Origin: Ophioderma brevispina
Lineage: Eukaryota; Echinodermata; Ophiuroidea; Amphilepidida; Ophiodermatidae
Direction: 5' to 3'
DNA: 64,000 nt
Assembly (NCBI GenBank): GCA_023653785.1
Contig: JAMKCH010014245.1
Coordinates: forward strand, 1 to 64,000
Shown here piece after piece: positions 48,080 through 57,530 of the stretch. Position 1 is the first letter of the stretch, and every line of letters starts with the position of its first letter. Below the pieces are notes generated by a model. It had not been told where the DNA came from and ran no database searches. It was given only the letters and a program-made list of their open reading frames with translations. The position numbers and the translations under genes were made by a program.

Positions 48080-49165
48080 GTTGTTCATTTCAGATAGTAG
48101 TTTTCCAAGGTTGGTTTATCACAGGGAGGTCATCAGCAGTGCCCATGATCCATGATAGTCTATGCAGGACATTTAGGGTCAGAAGACACATGATGGATAT
48201 TTTGAACCACTTTTGGTGGACTACACTTCGTAAGGATGTTTCTGAAACCGTAGGTTTTGCATACTTGTCAAGTCAGTGGCAAGGCCTAATCAGAAAATAC
48301 AGACCGATCCTCTGAACACCGTACCGGCATTCGGAGGAAAGCGAGAGCAATTCTAGGGTCAGAGTTGTGTGTAGGAACTCTCCCTAGGACTAAGTGGGTA
48401 ATCAGTACCTACTACTATCATGTGTGCCTCCAGGTTTCTGAAGCCATACCATTAAGGAATAGTGGCTAAGACTGTAGTGAAGGCGATTTGACCAAGTTTT
48501 TCACCTTGTAGGCTTCCTAGTCAATTACGTCAGATCAGGGTCAAATTTTAATTTGGCTATTCAGCAAAGTAATGTATGAGTTGGGGATGGATAGTAAGGA
48601 ACAGTATTGTCCAGTGCCTACCATGCCGAATCCCCAAGGAGCTTTAGAGAGAATCCACCAAACTCTGAAGAATATGAGTAGGATTACTGTTTAGGAATTT
48701 GAGGAAGGGGACGGGATGGGGAGTTCAGTGTTATTGTTTGTGCAAGGGAAAGGTTCAGGAAACCATAGGTTTCAAATCCCTTGAGTTAGTTTTGGCGTAA
48801 CAGTTCGCGGTCCCTGAAACTCCTAAAGGAAGAACATGGCTGTGAATGATGAAATGACACCAAACTTTTGGACTATGTTTCCAATTCAAGTATAGGCTCA
48901 ATAGGGCAAATGAAGTTGCCAGGGAGAATTTGAAGCATGCCCAGACCAAAATGAAGGACGTGTAGACCCAAGATGCCAAGAGTAGGGTCTTTAGGCTAGG
49001 AGACCAAGTGTTAGTGTTGTTTCCAATCCCTGGGACACCCACTGCAGGCAAGATATCATGGTTCTATTACAGTAGGTCACAAGTAACTGAAGTTGACTAC
49101 ATAGTCAAAATGCCAAATAGGCGTAAGAGTAGGCCATTGTGCCATGTAAAGTGTTGAAGGAGTAG
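48080..49165 (+). pseudogene. Integrase of Gmr1-like element, located before RT
   Basis: The zinc-binding HHCC domain is seen at 48115-48290, with YHREVISSAH, then GHLG, then ILNHFWWTTLRKDVSE. Catalytic-core pieces follow: PRTKW near 48385, the SDQG-SNF block with an Asp of the DDE triad at 48530-48553, and the QGALERIHQTLKNMSR block, whose Glu codon is 48647-48649, the third DDE residue. The C-terminal domain gives RLGDQVLVLFPIPGTP at 48990-49038 and then VTEVDYIVKMPNRRKSRPL. It would insert the cDNA into the genome. It precedes the reverse transcriptase, unlike most Ty3/Gypsy elements and like the Gmr1 clade. Broken by frameshifts. Confidence 0.87.
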
Positions 49166-49399
49166 GTAGGTAGAAAAAGATGATGGCCAGTGCAAAACCA
49201 GTGTGACTATGTTCAGTCCTTACTGATAACAAGTACAGGATGAACAATCATGAATTGACGTTGATCAAATGCAAACGATTAGACAAGCAGCTGACTATCC
49301 GATCAAGTGCAAAATTCAGATGTTCTCAAGGATTTGGATTATAAAACTCGGCATCTTTCAGAAAAGAAAATAACAATGTGAAATCAAAGCAGTTTGATT

Positions 49400-50130
49400 C
49401 ATGAGTTGAGGATATTTTTGTCCTGATGTTCCTAGTAGAAACCACTGCTGCTTACATGTGTTGATGTGGGTGATGTGCACAATAAAACAACACCCTTACA
49501 GAGTAAATACTATGAAGAACGAACATCTCAACAAAGAGATAGAGTACAAGTTGGCAAAACATTATAATTGAATCAAGCAAAAGTGAATGGTGTTCCCCAT
49601 GTATTTTGGTCCCAAAAAACTGATGGTCCCTAGGTTGTGAAGACTTCAGAAGGGTTAAATCAATGTTCAAAGACGATTCATTTCCTAATACCTCGTATGA
49701 TGATGCATTGACAAAATTTGGCAATTCAAATTGCAGCAAGTGTAACCTTTTGAAGGGGTATTGGCAGTTCACTTTACAATCGTGCGTAAGAAATTTCGGC
49801 ATTTTGCACGCCAGATGGGCTTTTTCAATATCGGGTTCTGCGTTCGGTGTGAAAAACGAGACCCGGGCAACCTTCCAAAGAATGGTAATAATATAGTTGC
49901 TGACTTAGAGACTGTGAAGTCGATGCTGATGATTTGATTGTTGTACAGTCAGTCTGGAACAACACATTGGGCGCTCCATCATTGTGTCACGAAGTTGTCT
50001 GAAAAACAAATGACAGTCAATTGGTCAGAGGGAAGTTTTGCGATATGCCAATGTCACGTATTTAGGCCATGTAGTAGTTCAAGGCAAGGCCACGCATGTA
50101 AGGCTAAAGTTTGTGTGTGAATGAGCAATT
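49400..50130 (+). pseudogene. Reverse transcriptase of Gmr1-like element
   Basis: Ty3/Gypsy-type RT blocks appear in order: EHLNKEIEYKLAKH near 49520; DDSFPNTSYDDALTKFGNSN then CNLLKGYWQF at 49669-49770; FGVKNETRATFQRMV at 49845-49887; and VDADDLIVVQS at 49919-49951, corresponding to the catalytic YxDD with the Tyr lost. LSEKQMTVN follows at about 49998. It would copy element RNA to DNA. Stops and frameshifts throughout. Confidence 0.87.
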
Positions 50131-50269
50131 GAAAAGTTCCCCACACCTATACCAGGAAAGAAAACTTCAGAGGTCTTAGGTTATGGATGGATAGTACAGG
50201 ATAGTTTTGTCCAAACTTTTCGGATATATATGTGACGTCCTTTGACAAATTTGATAGCAAAAATGTCAA

Positions 50270-50740
50270 ATTTGTTTGGTACAGAATGTGAAATTAGTTT
50301 CCAGAAATCAAAGCCATACTGATTAGTAAACCAGTTCTGATTGCACCCGCCCTTTCACGAACCAATTCAAGTGGCCATAGCTGCCAGTGACATAGGCTGT
50401 GGTGGAGTTCTCAGGCAAGCAGGAGAAACGAAGACGGATTAGAACACCCTATTTCGTATTTCTCCAAAGAAGAAGTTCAACACAGTCACCAAAGAAATTA
50501 CTCCACTATTGAGAAGGAGTGTCTTGTCTGATTTGGATTAGGGAATGTTGATGTAATATTGGGCACCCAGTGCACCCAGTGCTTGTTTCAAGATCACAAC
50601 CCCTACATTCAGCCAACAGGATGAAAAAAACAGAATCATGGCTGGTGAGGTGGAGTTTGACCTTGCAAGAGTAAAACCTAGAATCAGGGACATCAAAGGC
50701 CAAAGGTAATGTGATGGCTGATGCTTATCCAGAATTGTGT
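50270..50740 (+). pseudogene. RNase H of Gmr1-like element
   Basis: The block VAIAASDIGCGGVL at 50371-50412 corresponds to VDASDxGxGAVL, with the first catalytic Asp read as Ala. HPISYFSK follows near 50439, and a late VMADAYPEL at 50711-50737 corresponds to the ADALSR end of RNase H. It is the last domain before the 3' LTR, confirming the unusual domain order. Confidence 0.83.
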
Positions 50741-50875
50741 AACATTCTAATTTCAAAAACAAAAAGTTTTAAAAGGGGAAGTGTAACATTGTGAATAAGT
50801 TTGTATAGGAAGTATAAGATATTAAGAGCCTAAATGGTTACTGAGTTGCTTTTTCAATCAAAAATTTCGGTCTTT

Positions 50876-50886
50876 AAGGGGGAGGG
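50876..50886 (+). promoter_or_regulatory. Polypurine tract
   Basis: AAGGGGGAGGG lies immediately before the TGATACAGG start of the 3' LTR, where plus-strand DNA synthesis would be primed. Confidence 0.8.
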
Positions 50887-52410
50887 TGATACAGGCCACC
50901 GAAGTAGCAATGATTTATTTATTTGAGTAAGACTAAGTCATTAAAATAGCACATAAAATATTTTGTAAATAGTCTAAATAAAACATAATAAAAAATTATA
51001 CCTGGTTTGTGTTGCATATCTGGTGGTGTAGAACAAAAGGAAGGGTTTTAGAAGTTCCGAGTTTCTTGAGTATACACTGTTAAAAATTTCGTGGTAAATT
51101 TAAGAAAACAGATTATCCGTAAATTTACGGACAATAAAAATGTTTTAGAAAACAATTATACAAATAAAAAAAAACAAAAAAACATAAACAAAATAGCTAA
51201 AAATGTTAATTTAACGGGAAATATTTCAAAATTTCTGGCGCAATATTTCCGGACTTTTTTTTTTTTTGGGGGTTCCGTAATTTTAAATTAAAATATTACG
51301 GAAAAAAATTCTGTTAAAACATATTTTTTTCCATAATATGAGGACAACTGTCTGTTAAAATTACTGTCAAAGTTCCGTTAATTGACAAAAATTATGTAAA
51401 TGTACCCTAAATGACTGGAAATATGCTGCCAGAAATTTCCGCATTTCGGACATTTTTTTAACAGTTGTAGGAGATCAACCCAGGAGCGCCATAGGTGGCG
51501 CACTGCTGCATACTTACACAGTCAGTGAGTAGCTGCTATGGAATCCAAAATCTATACCGTTACATGGCATTTTCCAGTTGGAATCCAAGCTTATGACATA
51601 ATGAGATATATGTAGTTACATACTCATATATAGAGGACTAGATCCTTCTAGAATTGTTGGAGGATTTATCTTATCACGCCCTGGCGAGAGAAGATTGAGG
51701 CGGTTTTTTAAACATCTTGCTCCAAGTATTCGCAGAGTATCACAACAACATTACTCCAAGGAGAGTTTAGTTTAATACCTCGATGTCCAAGTTACGTCGA
51801 AGAGTTTCAAGTGACAGTGTGACAGTCAGTAATCACAGTCTAGTACAAACTCTTCCATTAGTGGACATTGTCATAGTAGTCTCAGCTCCAGACAGTTATG
51901 CCGATGTGTGACCCGTCTCGGTTTCCGATTTTCGTTTGGACTTCTGAGTTATCCAAGGCTAAACAAGCTACAGCACTAGTGGACTTTATATTTAGTCCAC
52001 CTCCAAGCTTCGGGAGTCATTAGGACTGGTTTTCTTCAGTTAAGACAAGTCGTCCGTGGACAAGTCCCACTACTGGAAATACTTAAGTTTTACGCTGGAA
52101 CATTCGCCAGGAGTCTTTGCAAGATTCTGCACCGTTATAGTAATCTTGCTGCAGCCGCGTCGCGGCACACACCGTAGTAAGGTTAGTAGTTCATTAATTA
52201 ACAACCTAGTATAGATTAATCTTTGATTATGGATGATTACTAATCGAGTTGTTTGTTTGAATGAGATTGATTTAGACAACACAATTAAAAAATAAATACT
52301 TTGTTTTAAATTTGTAATTAAGGTCACAGTTTGTATTGCTGTAGTTATTCAAGGAGTTTGAATTCGTAGTTTTGATGTGGTTTTGGCCTTGTCAAGTTTG
52401 ACCGCTAACA
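50887..52410 (+). mobile_element. 3' LTR of Gmr1-like retrotransposon, with an insertion
   Basis: Starts TGATACAGGCC and ends GCTAACA. Collinear with the 5' LTR apart from the inserted element at 51073-51467; without it the length is about 1.13 kb. It is followed by a TA microsatellite and then the tRNA-like array. Confidence 0.87.
51073..51467. mobile_element. 395-bp TA-flanked MITE inside the 3' LTR
   Basis: The left end TACACTGTTAAAAA and the right end TTTTTTTAACAGTTG are inverted repeats, flanked by TA on both sides (51071-51072 and 51468-51469). The interior repeats CCGTAA and TTACGG motifs in both orientations, giving a fold-back structure. The 5' LTR lacks it, which proves insertion after the LTR formed. 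TA duplication suggests the Tc1/mariner group; that is inference. Confidence 0.82.
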
Positions 52411-52423
52411 AAATATTATTCTT

Positions 52424-52482
52424 ATATATATGTATATATATATATATATTTAATATATTTTATATATACTATAAGAATCAGA
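52424..52482. repeat. (TA)n microsatellite
   Basis: Interrupted TA repeat between the 3' LTR and the tandem array, matching the TA tract on the other side of the retrotransposon (44468-44520). Confidence 0.85.
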
Positions 52483-52601
52483 GGTGCTAAAGGGTACGAT
52501 ATTACCGCATTTGAAAGTATTTTAAATGGCCGTTAGGACTAATAAAGAAGAACAGTCAATTGGAAAGAAAGAAAGTCAGAGTAGAAGGAAAGCCTCAAAG
52601 G

Positions 52602-52681
52602 AGCACTCGCCGGGAATCGAACCCGGGTTTCACATGCGTACATTGGACAGATTGTCGTGATAACCATCTAACCCCGCGTCC
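52602..52681 (-). tRNA. tRNA-Val-like sequence, unit 1 (probably not a working tRNA)
   Basis: A consensus built by eye on the minus strand has a D arm very close to tRNA-Val (GTGTAG-TGGTTATCAC), a perfect A box TGGTGTAGATGG and B box GGTTCGATTCC, a perfect T stem (CCGGG/CCCGG), an anticodon stem TCTGC/GCAGG, and six of seven acceptor pairs (GGACTCG/CGAGTGC). TTTT follows within about five bases. The anticodon loop is CATGTAC: the invariant U33 is A, and the formal triplet would be TGT. This unit also carries several extra bases. More likely a tRNA-derived repeat head than a decoding tRNA. Confidence 0.6.
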
Positions 52682-52945
52682 CACACGGCTGAGATACTTA
52701 CTACTTTGAAGGTCTATAGCTCTATAGCTGTAGGGCTATATAGGTGGCGCCGTAACAGTATATTTAATAGAGTTCAAGGGTTGGCGCATGCGGTAAGTTA
52801 AATAGAATCATAGGTGCTAAAGGGTACGCACATACCGCATTTGAAGTATGTTTAAATGGCCGTTAGTTAGGCCTATAAAGAAGAAACAAGGAATTGGGAA
52901 AGAGAAAGAAGAAAGACAGAGTAGTAGAAGAGAAAGCCTCAAAAG

Positions 52946-53017
52946 ACACTCGCCGGGATCGAACCCGGGTCACCTGAGTACATGGCAGATGTGATAAACA
53001 TCTACACCACGAGTCCC
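52946..53017 (-). tRNA. tRNA-Val-like sequence, unit 2
   Basis: Close to the consensus, with intact A-box and B-box regions and the CCTCAAAAG/CTTTTGAGG flanking inverted pair. Confidence 0.6.
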
Positions 53018-53267
53018 TACCGGCTGACTGAGATCACTTTTGAGGTATTATAGCTATATAGCTGTAGGGATATAGGTTGGCGCCCGTTTAAACAGTATAT
53101 TAATATTCAAGGGTGGCGCTATGAGGTAAGTTAATATAGAATCATAGGGTGCTCTAAAGGGTGCACATACCGCATTTGACGTATTTTTAAATTGGCCGTT
53201 TTTTTTTTTTTTAAATATTAAATTAAGAAAGAAAGAAGAAAGATCGCATCAGAAACAGACTCAAAAG

Positions 53268-53335
53268 GCACTCGCGGGAATCGAACCGGGTCACTGCGTA
53301 CTGGTGATTGTGATAACAATCTACACCACGAGTCC
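53268..53335 (-). tRNA. tRNA-Val-like sequence, unit 3
   Basis: B-box and A-box regions recognisable; several bases missing in the T stem and anticodon arm. Confidence 0.55.
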
Positions 53336-53602
53336 CCACGGCTGTGAGATACTACTTTTGAGGTATCTATAGCTATATAGTGTAGGCCTATATAGGTTGG
53401 CGCCGTAACAGTATTTTAATAGAGTCAAGGGTGGCGCTATGCGGTAAGTTCATATAGAATATAGGTGCTAAGGTACGCAACATACAGCATTGAAGTATTT
53501 TAAATGGCCGTAAGGCCTATAAAGAAGAAATTTTTAAATATTAAATTAAGAAAGAAAGAAGAAAAGAAAGAGAAGATCAGAGTAGAAGAAACCCTCAAAA
53601 GA

Positions 53603-53677
53603 GCACTCGCGGGAATCGAACCGGGTCACCTGGTACATGGCGATGTGATAACAAAAACCATCTACACAACGCGGTCC
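53603..53677 (-). tRNA. tRNA-Val-like sequence, unit 4
   Basis: B-box region nearly intact. Insertions in the D-arm region (AACAAAAACCATC on the plus strand) interrupt the A-box side. Confidence 0.55.
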
Positions 53678-53928
53678 CACACGGTGAGATATACTTTTGA
53701 GGTATATAGCTTATATAGCTGTAGGGCTATATATGGTGGCGCCGAACACGTTATATTTAATAGAGTCAAGGGTGGCGCTATGCGGTAAGTTAAGATAGAC
53801 TCATAGGGGCAAAAGGGTAACGGCAAACCGCATTTGAAGTATTTTAAAGCGCCGTTAGGGCCTAATAATAAAGAAGAAAAGGCAATTGGAAAGAAAGAAA
53901 GATCAGAGTAGAAGAAAACCTCAAAAGA

Positions 53929-54004
53929 GACTCGCCGGGAATCCGAACCAGGGTCACATGTCGCTACAGGCAGATGTGAAAACAATTTTTTACACCAAGA
54001 GTCC
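53929..54004 (-). tRNA. tRNA-Val-like sequence, unit 5
   Basis: Degraded: an extra base in the B-box region and a T run in the D loop. Confidence 0.5.
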
Positions 54005-54269
54005 CACATGGCTGAGATACTACTTTTTGAGGTATATAGCTATATAGATGTAGGGCAGCTAGGTGGCGCCGTCGTACGTCGTTATAACAGTATATTTAAT
54101 AGAGTCAAGGGTGGCGAGCTATGCGGTAAGTTAATATAGAGACATAGGTGCTAAAGGGTTACGCACATCCGGCATTTTGAAGTATTTTTAAATGGGCCGT
54201 AGGGGCCTATAAAGAAGAAAACAGCATTGGAAAGAAAGAAGGATCCGCGTAGAAGAAAAGCTCAAAAGA

Positions 54270-54343
54270 GCAAACCTCGCCGGGAAGCGAACAGGGTTCG
54301 GCCTGCGTACATGGCAGATGTGAAACATCTAACCACGCGTCCC
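54270..54343 (-). tRNA. tRNA-Val-like sequence, unit 6
   Basis: Anticodon arm (TGCGTACATGGCAGATG on the plus strand) intact; B-box region altered (AAGCGAACAGGGTTC). Confidence 0.5.
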
Positions 54344-54599
54344 ACACAGGCTGAGAGATACTACTTTTGAGCGGTCTTAGCTATAGAGCTGTAGCTATAT
54401 AGGTGGCGCCCGTACAGTATATAATCGAGTCAATGGTGGCGCTATGCGGTAGGTTAATATAGAATCATAGGTGCTAAGGGTAAGCACATACCGCATTTGA
54501 AGTATTTTTTAAATGGCCGTTGGGCCTATAAGAAGAAAAAGTCAATTGGGCAAAAAAAAAAAGAAAAGAAAGATCAGAGTAGAAGAAAGCCTCAAAAGA

Positions 54600-54669
54600 G
54601 CACTCGACGGGAATAGAACGCGGTCACCTGCGTACATGGCCGATGTGTAACCATCTACCAACGAGTCCA
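54600..54669 (-). tRNA. tRNA-Val-like sequence, unit 7
   Basis: Recognisable over its length; T stem and B box carry substitutions. Confidence 0.52.
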
Positions 54670-54917
54670 CCGGATGAGGATAATACTTTGAGGTGTATAG
54701 CGATATAGCTGTAGGGCTATATAGTGGGCAGCCGTAACAGTCTATTTTAATTAGAGTCAAGGGTGGCGCTATTGCGGTAAGTTAATATAGAATCATCGGT
54801 GCTAAAGGGTACGCACATACGCATTTGAAGTATTTGTAAATGGCCGTTAGGCCTATAAAGAAGAGAACAAGTCCAATTGGAAAGAGAAAGATCAGAGTAG
54901 AAGAAAGCCTCGAAAGA

Positions 54918-54990
54918 GCCACTCGCCGGAATCGAACCCGGGTCACTAGCGTACATGACAAGCGTGATAACCATCTACACCACGAGTTCC
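54918..54990 (-). tRNA. tRNA-Val-like sequence, unit 8
   Basis: B-box region matches the consensus (ATCGAACCCGGGT on the plus strand) and the A-box region is intact; the anticodon arm is altered. Confidence 0.55.
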
Positions 54991-55149
54991 ACACCACCGC
55001 TGAGATACTACTTTTGAGTATATAGCTATATGCGTAGGGATATATAGGTGGCGCAGTAACAGTATATTATAGAGTCAAGGGTGGAGATATGCGGTAAGTT
55101 AATATAGAGACATAGGTGCTAAAGGGTACGCAAATACAGCCATAGAGAA

Positions 55150-55250
55150 GAATATAACGGCCATTTTTAAAACTACTTCAAATGCGGTATGTGAGTTAAC
55201 CTTTAGAACCTATGATTCTATATTAACTTACAGCATAGCGCCACCCTTGA
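55150..55250. repeat. Inverted partial unit closing the tRNA-like array
   Basis: ACGGCCATTTTTAAAACTAC then TTCAAATGCGGTATGTG then CATAGCGCCACCCTTGAC is the reverse complement of the first third of the standard unit, which occurs directly at 55075-55140. The array therefore ends in a head-to-head junction. Confidence 0.85.
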
Positions 55251-55372
55251 CTATATATATATATAGGATAGATATATATATATATATACTATATATTGAT
55301 AATATATATATATATATATTATATATCTATATATATAATCTATATATATATATAATAGATATATATAATATT
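55249..55372. repeat. (TA)n-rich microsatellite
   Basis: About 120 bases of interrupted TA repeats after the inverted unit. Confidence 0.9.
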
Positions 55373-57107
55373 GCCAACTTAAAAAAGTCATATTTTTAAA
55401 ATGGCCAAAAAGGCAGTTAAGGGGATGGTTCCGATTCAATTATATATTTCGACCACTTCGGTTAAATCTAGGGTCCTTGGACGAGGTTATTAGCGATCGG
55501 GCCATGGTACCTTTAAAGCCCGGTCCTTCTCAGCTCATTCAATCCGTGTTATTTTGACACATGTCCGTTGCAATGTAATGAAGTTGGTGGTTGGGTAAGA
55601 CCAAATGATTGGAACATGCAATGCTTAGTTAAAGGAAAAAACTTCATATTTGGCAGTCGGCACTTTTGTAATATAAAATTAGGACACACCCTCACTCAAT
55701 ATAAGCGTCGGTATTGGTGTTAGGGTTAAACATAAAAACAGTAATTTATCGTTGTTGAACGAATATTTGTTTGATAGTAAGTTTAGTTTGGAGAAAGAAA
55801 GAGAGAGCTTAAGCTAGATAGATAGAGAGAGAAGAGAGAGAGAGAGCAGTGACGATTTAACGAAGCCGCCTGTTTCTTTTTTACGCTATCGTTTTGCCAC
55901 AAGCGCCAGTTTACTCTTTCCACAACAATTGAAAGATGATACGGTGGTTGGGTTGTAGTCAAGTTTCTGCCTTTATGAAGACTATCGCGTTTACTTTTAA
56001 CATTGCAATTAAAAACACAGCTTAATTAACGTGTTTCCTTTAAATATATAAATTTATCAAAAATGGCATACCTTTGTGCCTAATTTTATAAAATGAGCCC
56101 TGGGGGGATTCTCGAAAATATAGTTTTTAAAATAAAATTAGGAAAACTCTTCATCATACAGAAGCGTTACTCAGTAATTGAAAAGTAAGTAGATTCCTGA
56201 CACGCGCATTAGTGGGTTTGAAACACTGATCTACTATACAATGGTTGGAAACCTGGTGGGCTTCGTAATGAGGCACTGACGGCCATATTGGTCATCCAAA
56301 AAAGAGCCCAAGCAGGCCAAATGTGGATAAGTTTACATAACAAACTACACAAATCAAGCCAATTCAGTGAGCCCAATTGTATTCGCGCGTATTGATGGGC
56401 ATCATGTCTCAAAACGTGTGCACCCGGGATACAATAGTCTGTTAAACAGGGTCTCTGGGAAAAAATGCTATTGTGTTCGGTAGACAAGATGTCCGCCCGT
56501 TGCGCCATTAATCATATACAATTACTTGTTGTGTAGCCAATCCCATTGTGTAGAGATCAGTTGGTTTACAGTGCGACCTGCGATTTAAAAACTATAAATA
56601 TTACGCGACCCCTTCTCAAATGTTCACGTTTTCTATGGATTGTTAAGTGTTTAGGCCAACTAAACCTTTGTTAATCACAAAATGGTGCTATCTAAAACGC
56701 CCCTCTTAACATTTTCTCAATCACTGAGGTTTTAAAACGTGTTAGTTTTTTTTGCAAAACAATTTCTAAACGAACTTCGCTCCTATCCTTTGTGTGTTAA
56801 ACGAGTTCACAAGGGACGAGGCTTGTGGCAAACTTGCGGAAGTCATCTGATATATTTTCGCTGGCCTTTGTTTCGGTGTTGCAATGCGGGCGTTGTAAAT
56901 ATACCAACACAGGAAATAAACATGGTTAGCTTATATGATTGTTGTACAGTTGTGTACATTTGTCGGAATAAATTGGATTTTTTTTTCGCAAGGAATACTC
57001 CAATGGCCCATGCCCAAAACTCTGGTACGTTTTAGTTATGGATATTTCCTTATGTATGTGCCGATAGATTCATACCACATAAACTCACTTTAAGGGATGG
57101 ATTGTTG
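55373..57107. other. No gene established
   Basis: GA-rich tract at 55793-55848. A 99-codon minus frame (56209-56508) and a 98-codon plus frame (56739-57035) have mixed composition but no domain I can name. Confidence 0.38.
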
Positions 57108-57178
57108 GAGTTCGCACCCGGGTTCGAACTCACAATCTTTGGACATGTGCGTCGACCGCTCAAAACCACTGGGTCATA
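57108..57178 (-). repeat. tRNA-derived SINE head
   Basis: On the minus strand TGACCCAGTGGTTTTGAGCG (A-box side) is followed about 30 bases later by GTGAGTTCGAACCCGGGTGC (B box). This spacing and wording is typical of tRNA-derived SINEs with an internal Pol III promoter. The tail and ends are not clear. It differs from the array at 52.6-55 kb. Confidence 0.65.
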
Positions 57179-57472
57179 AGTGTTTAAAACAGCGTTAATT
57201 GCAATCAGAACTCTGCATGTTGATAACTGTAACAGCCTGAAGGGACAGGTGGCATTCCACATGGGATTTGTTGTTCTACAAGTGGCGCATGATGTAAGTC
57301 GCCTTTTTTATGATCTTTGCATTTTGCTTGAATGGGTGTAAAATCACCCGGGGGGGCCACTTACATACTTTCCCGTTTTGTCATCTCAACAGGCCTTCAG
57401 ATTGCCCGAAACGCAATATCTTTTCCTTCATTCAACTACCCCTTATCACGGAATAACCCTAAAAGGCAACCC

Positions 57473-57530
57473 TTAAAGCGGCACTAGCAAAATTTTCACA
57501 CAACTTAAATTTCTTCAATTTGCTTGGGCC
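57473..57530. mobile_element. Family C fragment (left end only)
   Basis: TTAAAGCGGCACTAGCAAAA then AATTTCTTCAATTTGC matches the left end of family C, then identity is lost. Confidence 0.7.

Larger units (their letters stand above)
52486..55140 (-). repeat. Tandem array, about 8 units of about 331 bp, each with a tRNA-like sequence
   Basis: Each unit holds, in plus-strand order, GGTGCTAAAGGGTACGCA, CATACCGCATTTGAAGTATT, AAATGGCCGTTAGGCCTATA, an AAGAAAGAAAGATCAGAGTA purine block, the minus-strand tRNA-like sequence, CGGCTGAGATACTACTTTTG, a TATAGCTATATAGCTGTAGG block, and AGTCAAGGGTGGCGCTATGC. tRNA-like starts lie 344, 322, 335, 326, 341, 330 and 318 bases apart. Units differ mostly by small indels. 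Open frames here are shadows. Confidence 0.9.

Noticed and set aside
52602..54990. Functional tRNA gene cluster
   Set aside because: U33 is missing, the acceptor stem has a mismatch, and most units carry indels. The tRNA type is used only to mark a tRNA-like sequence.
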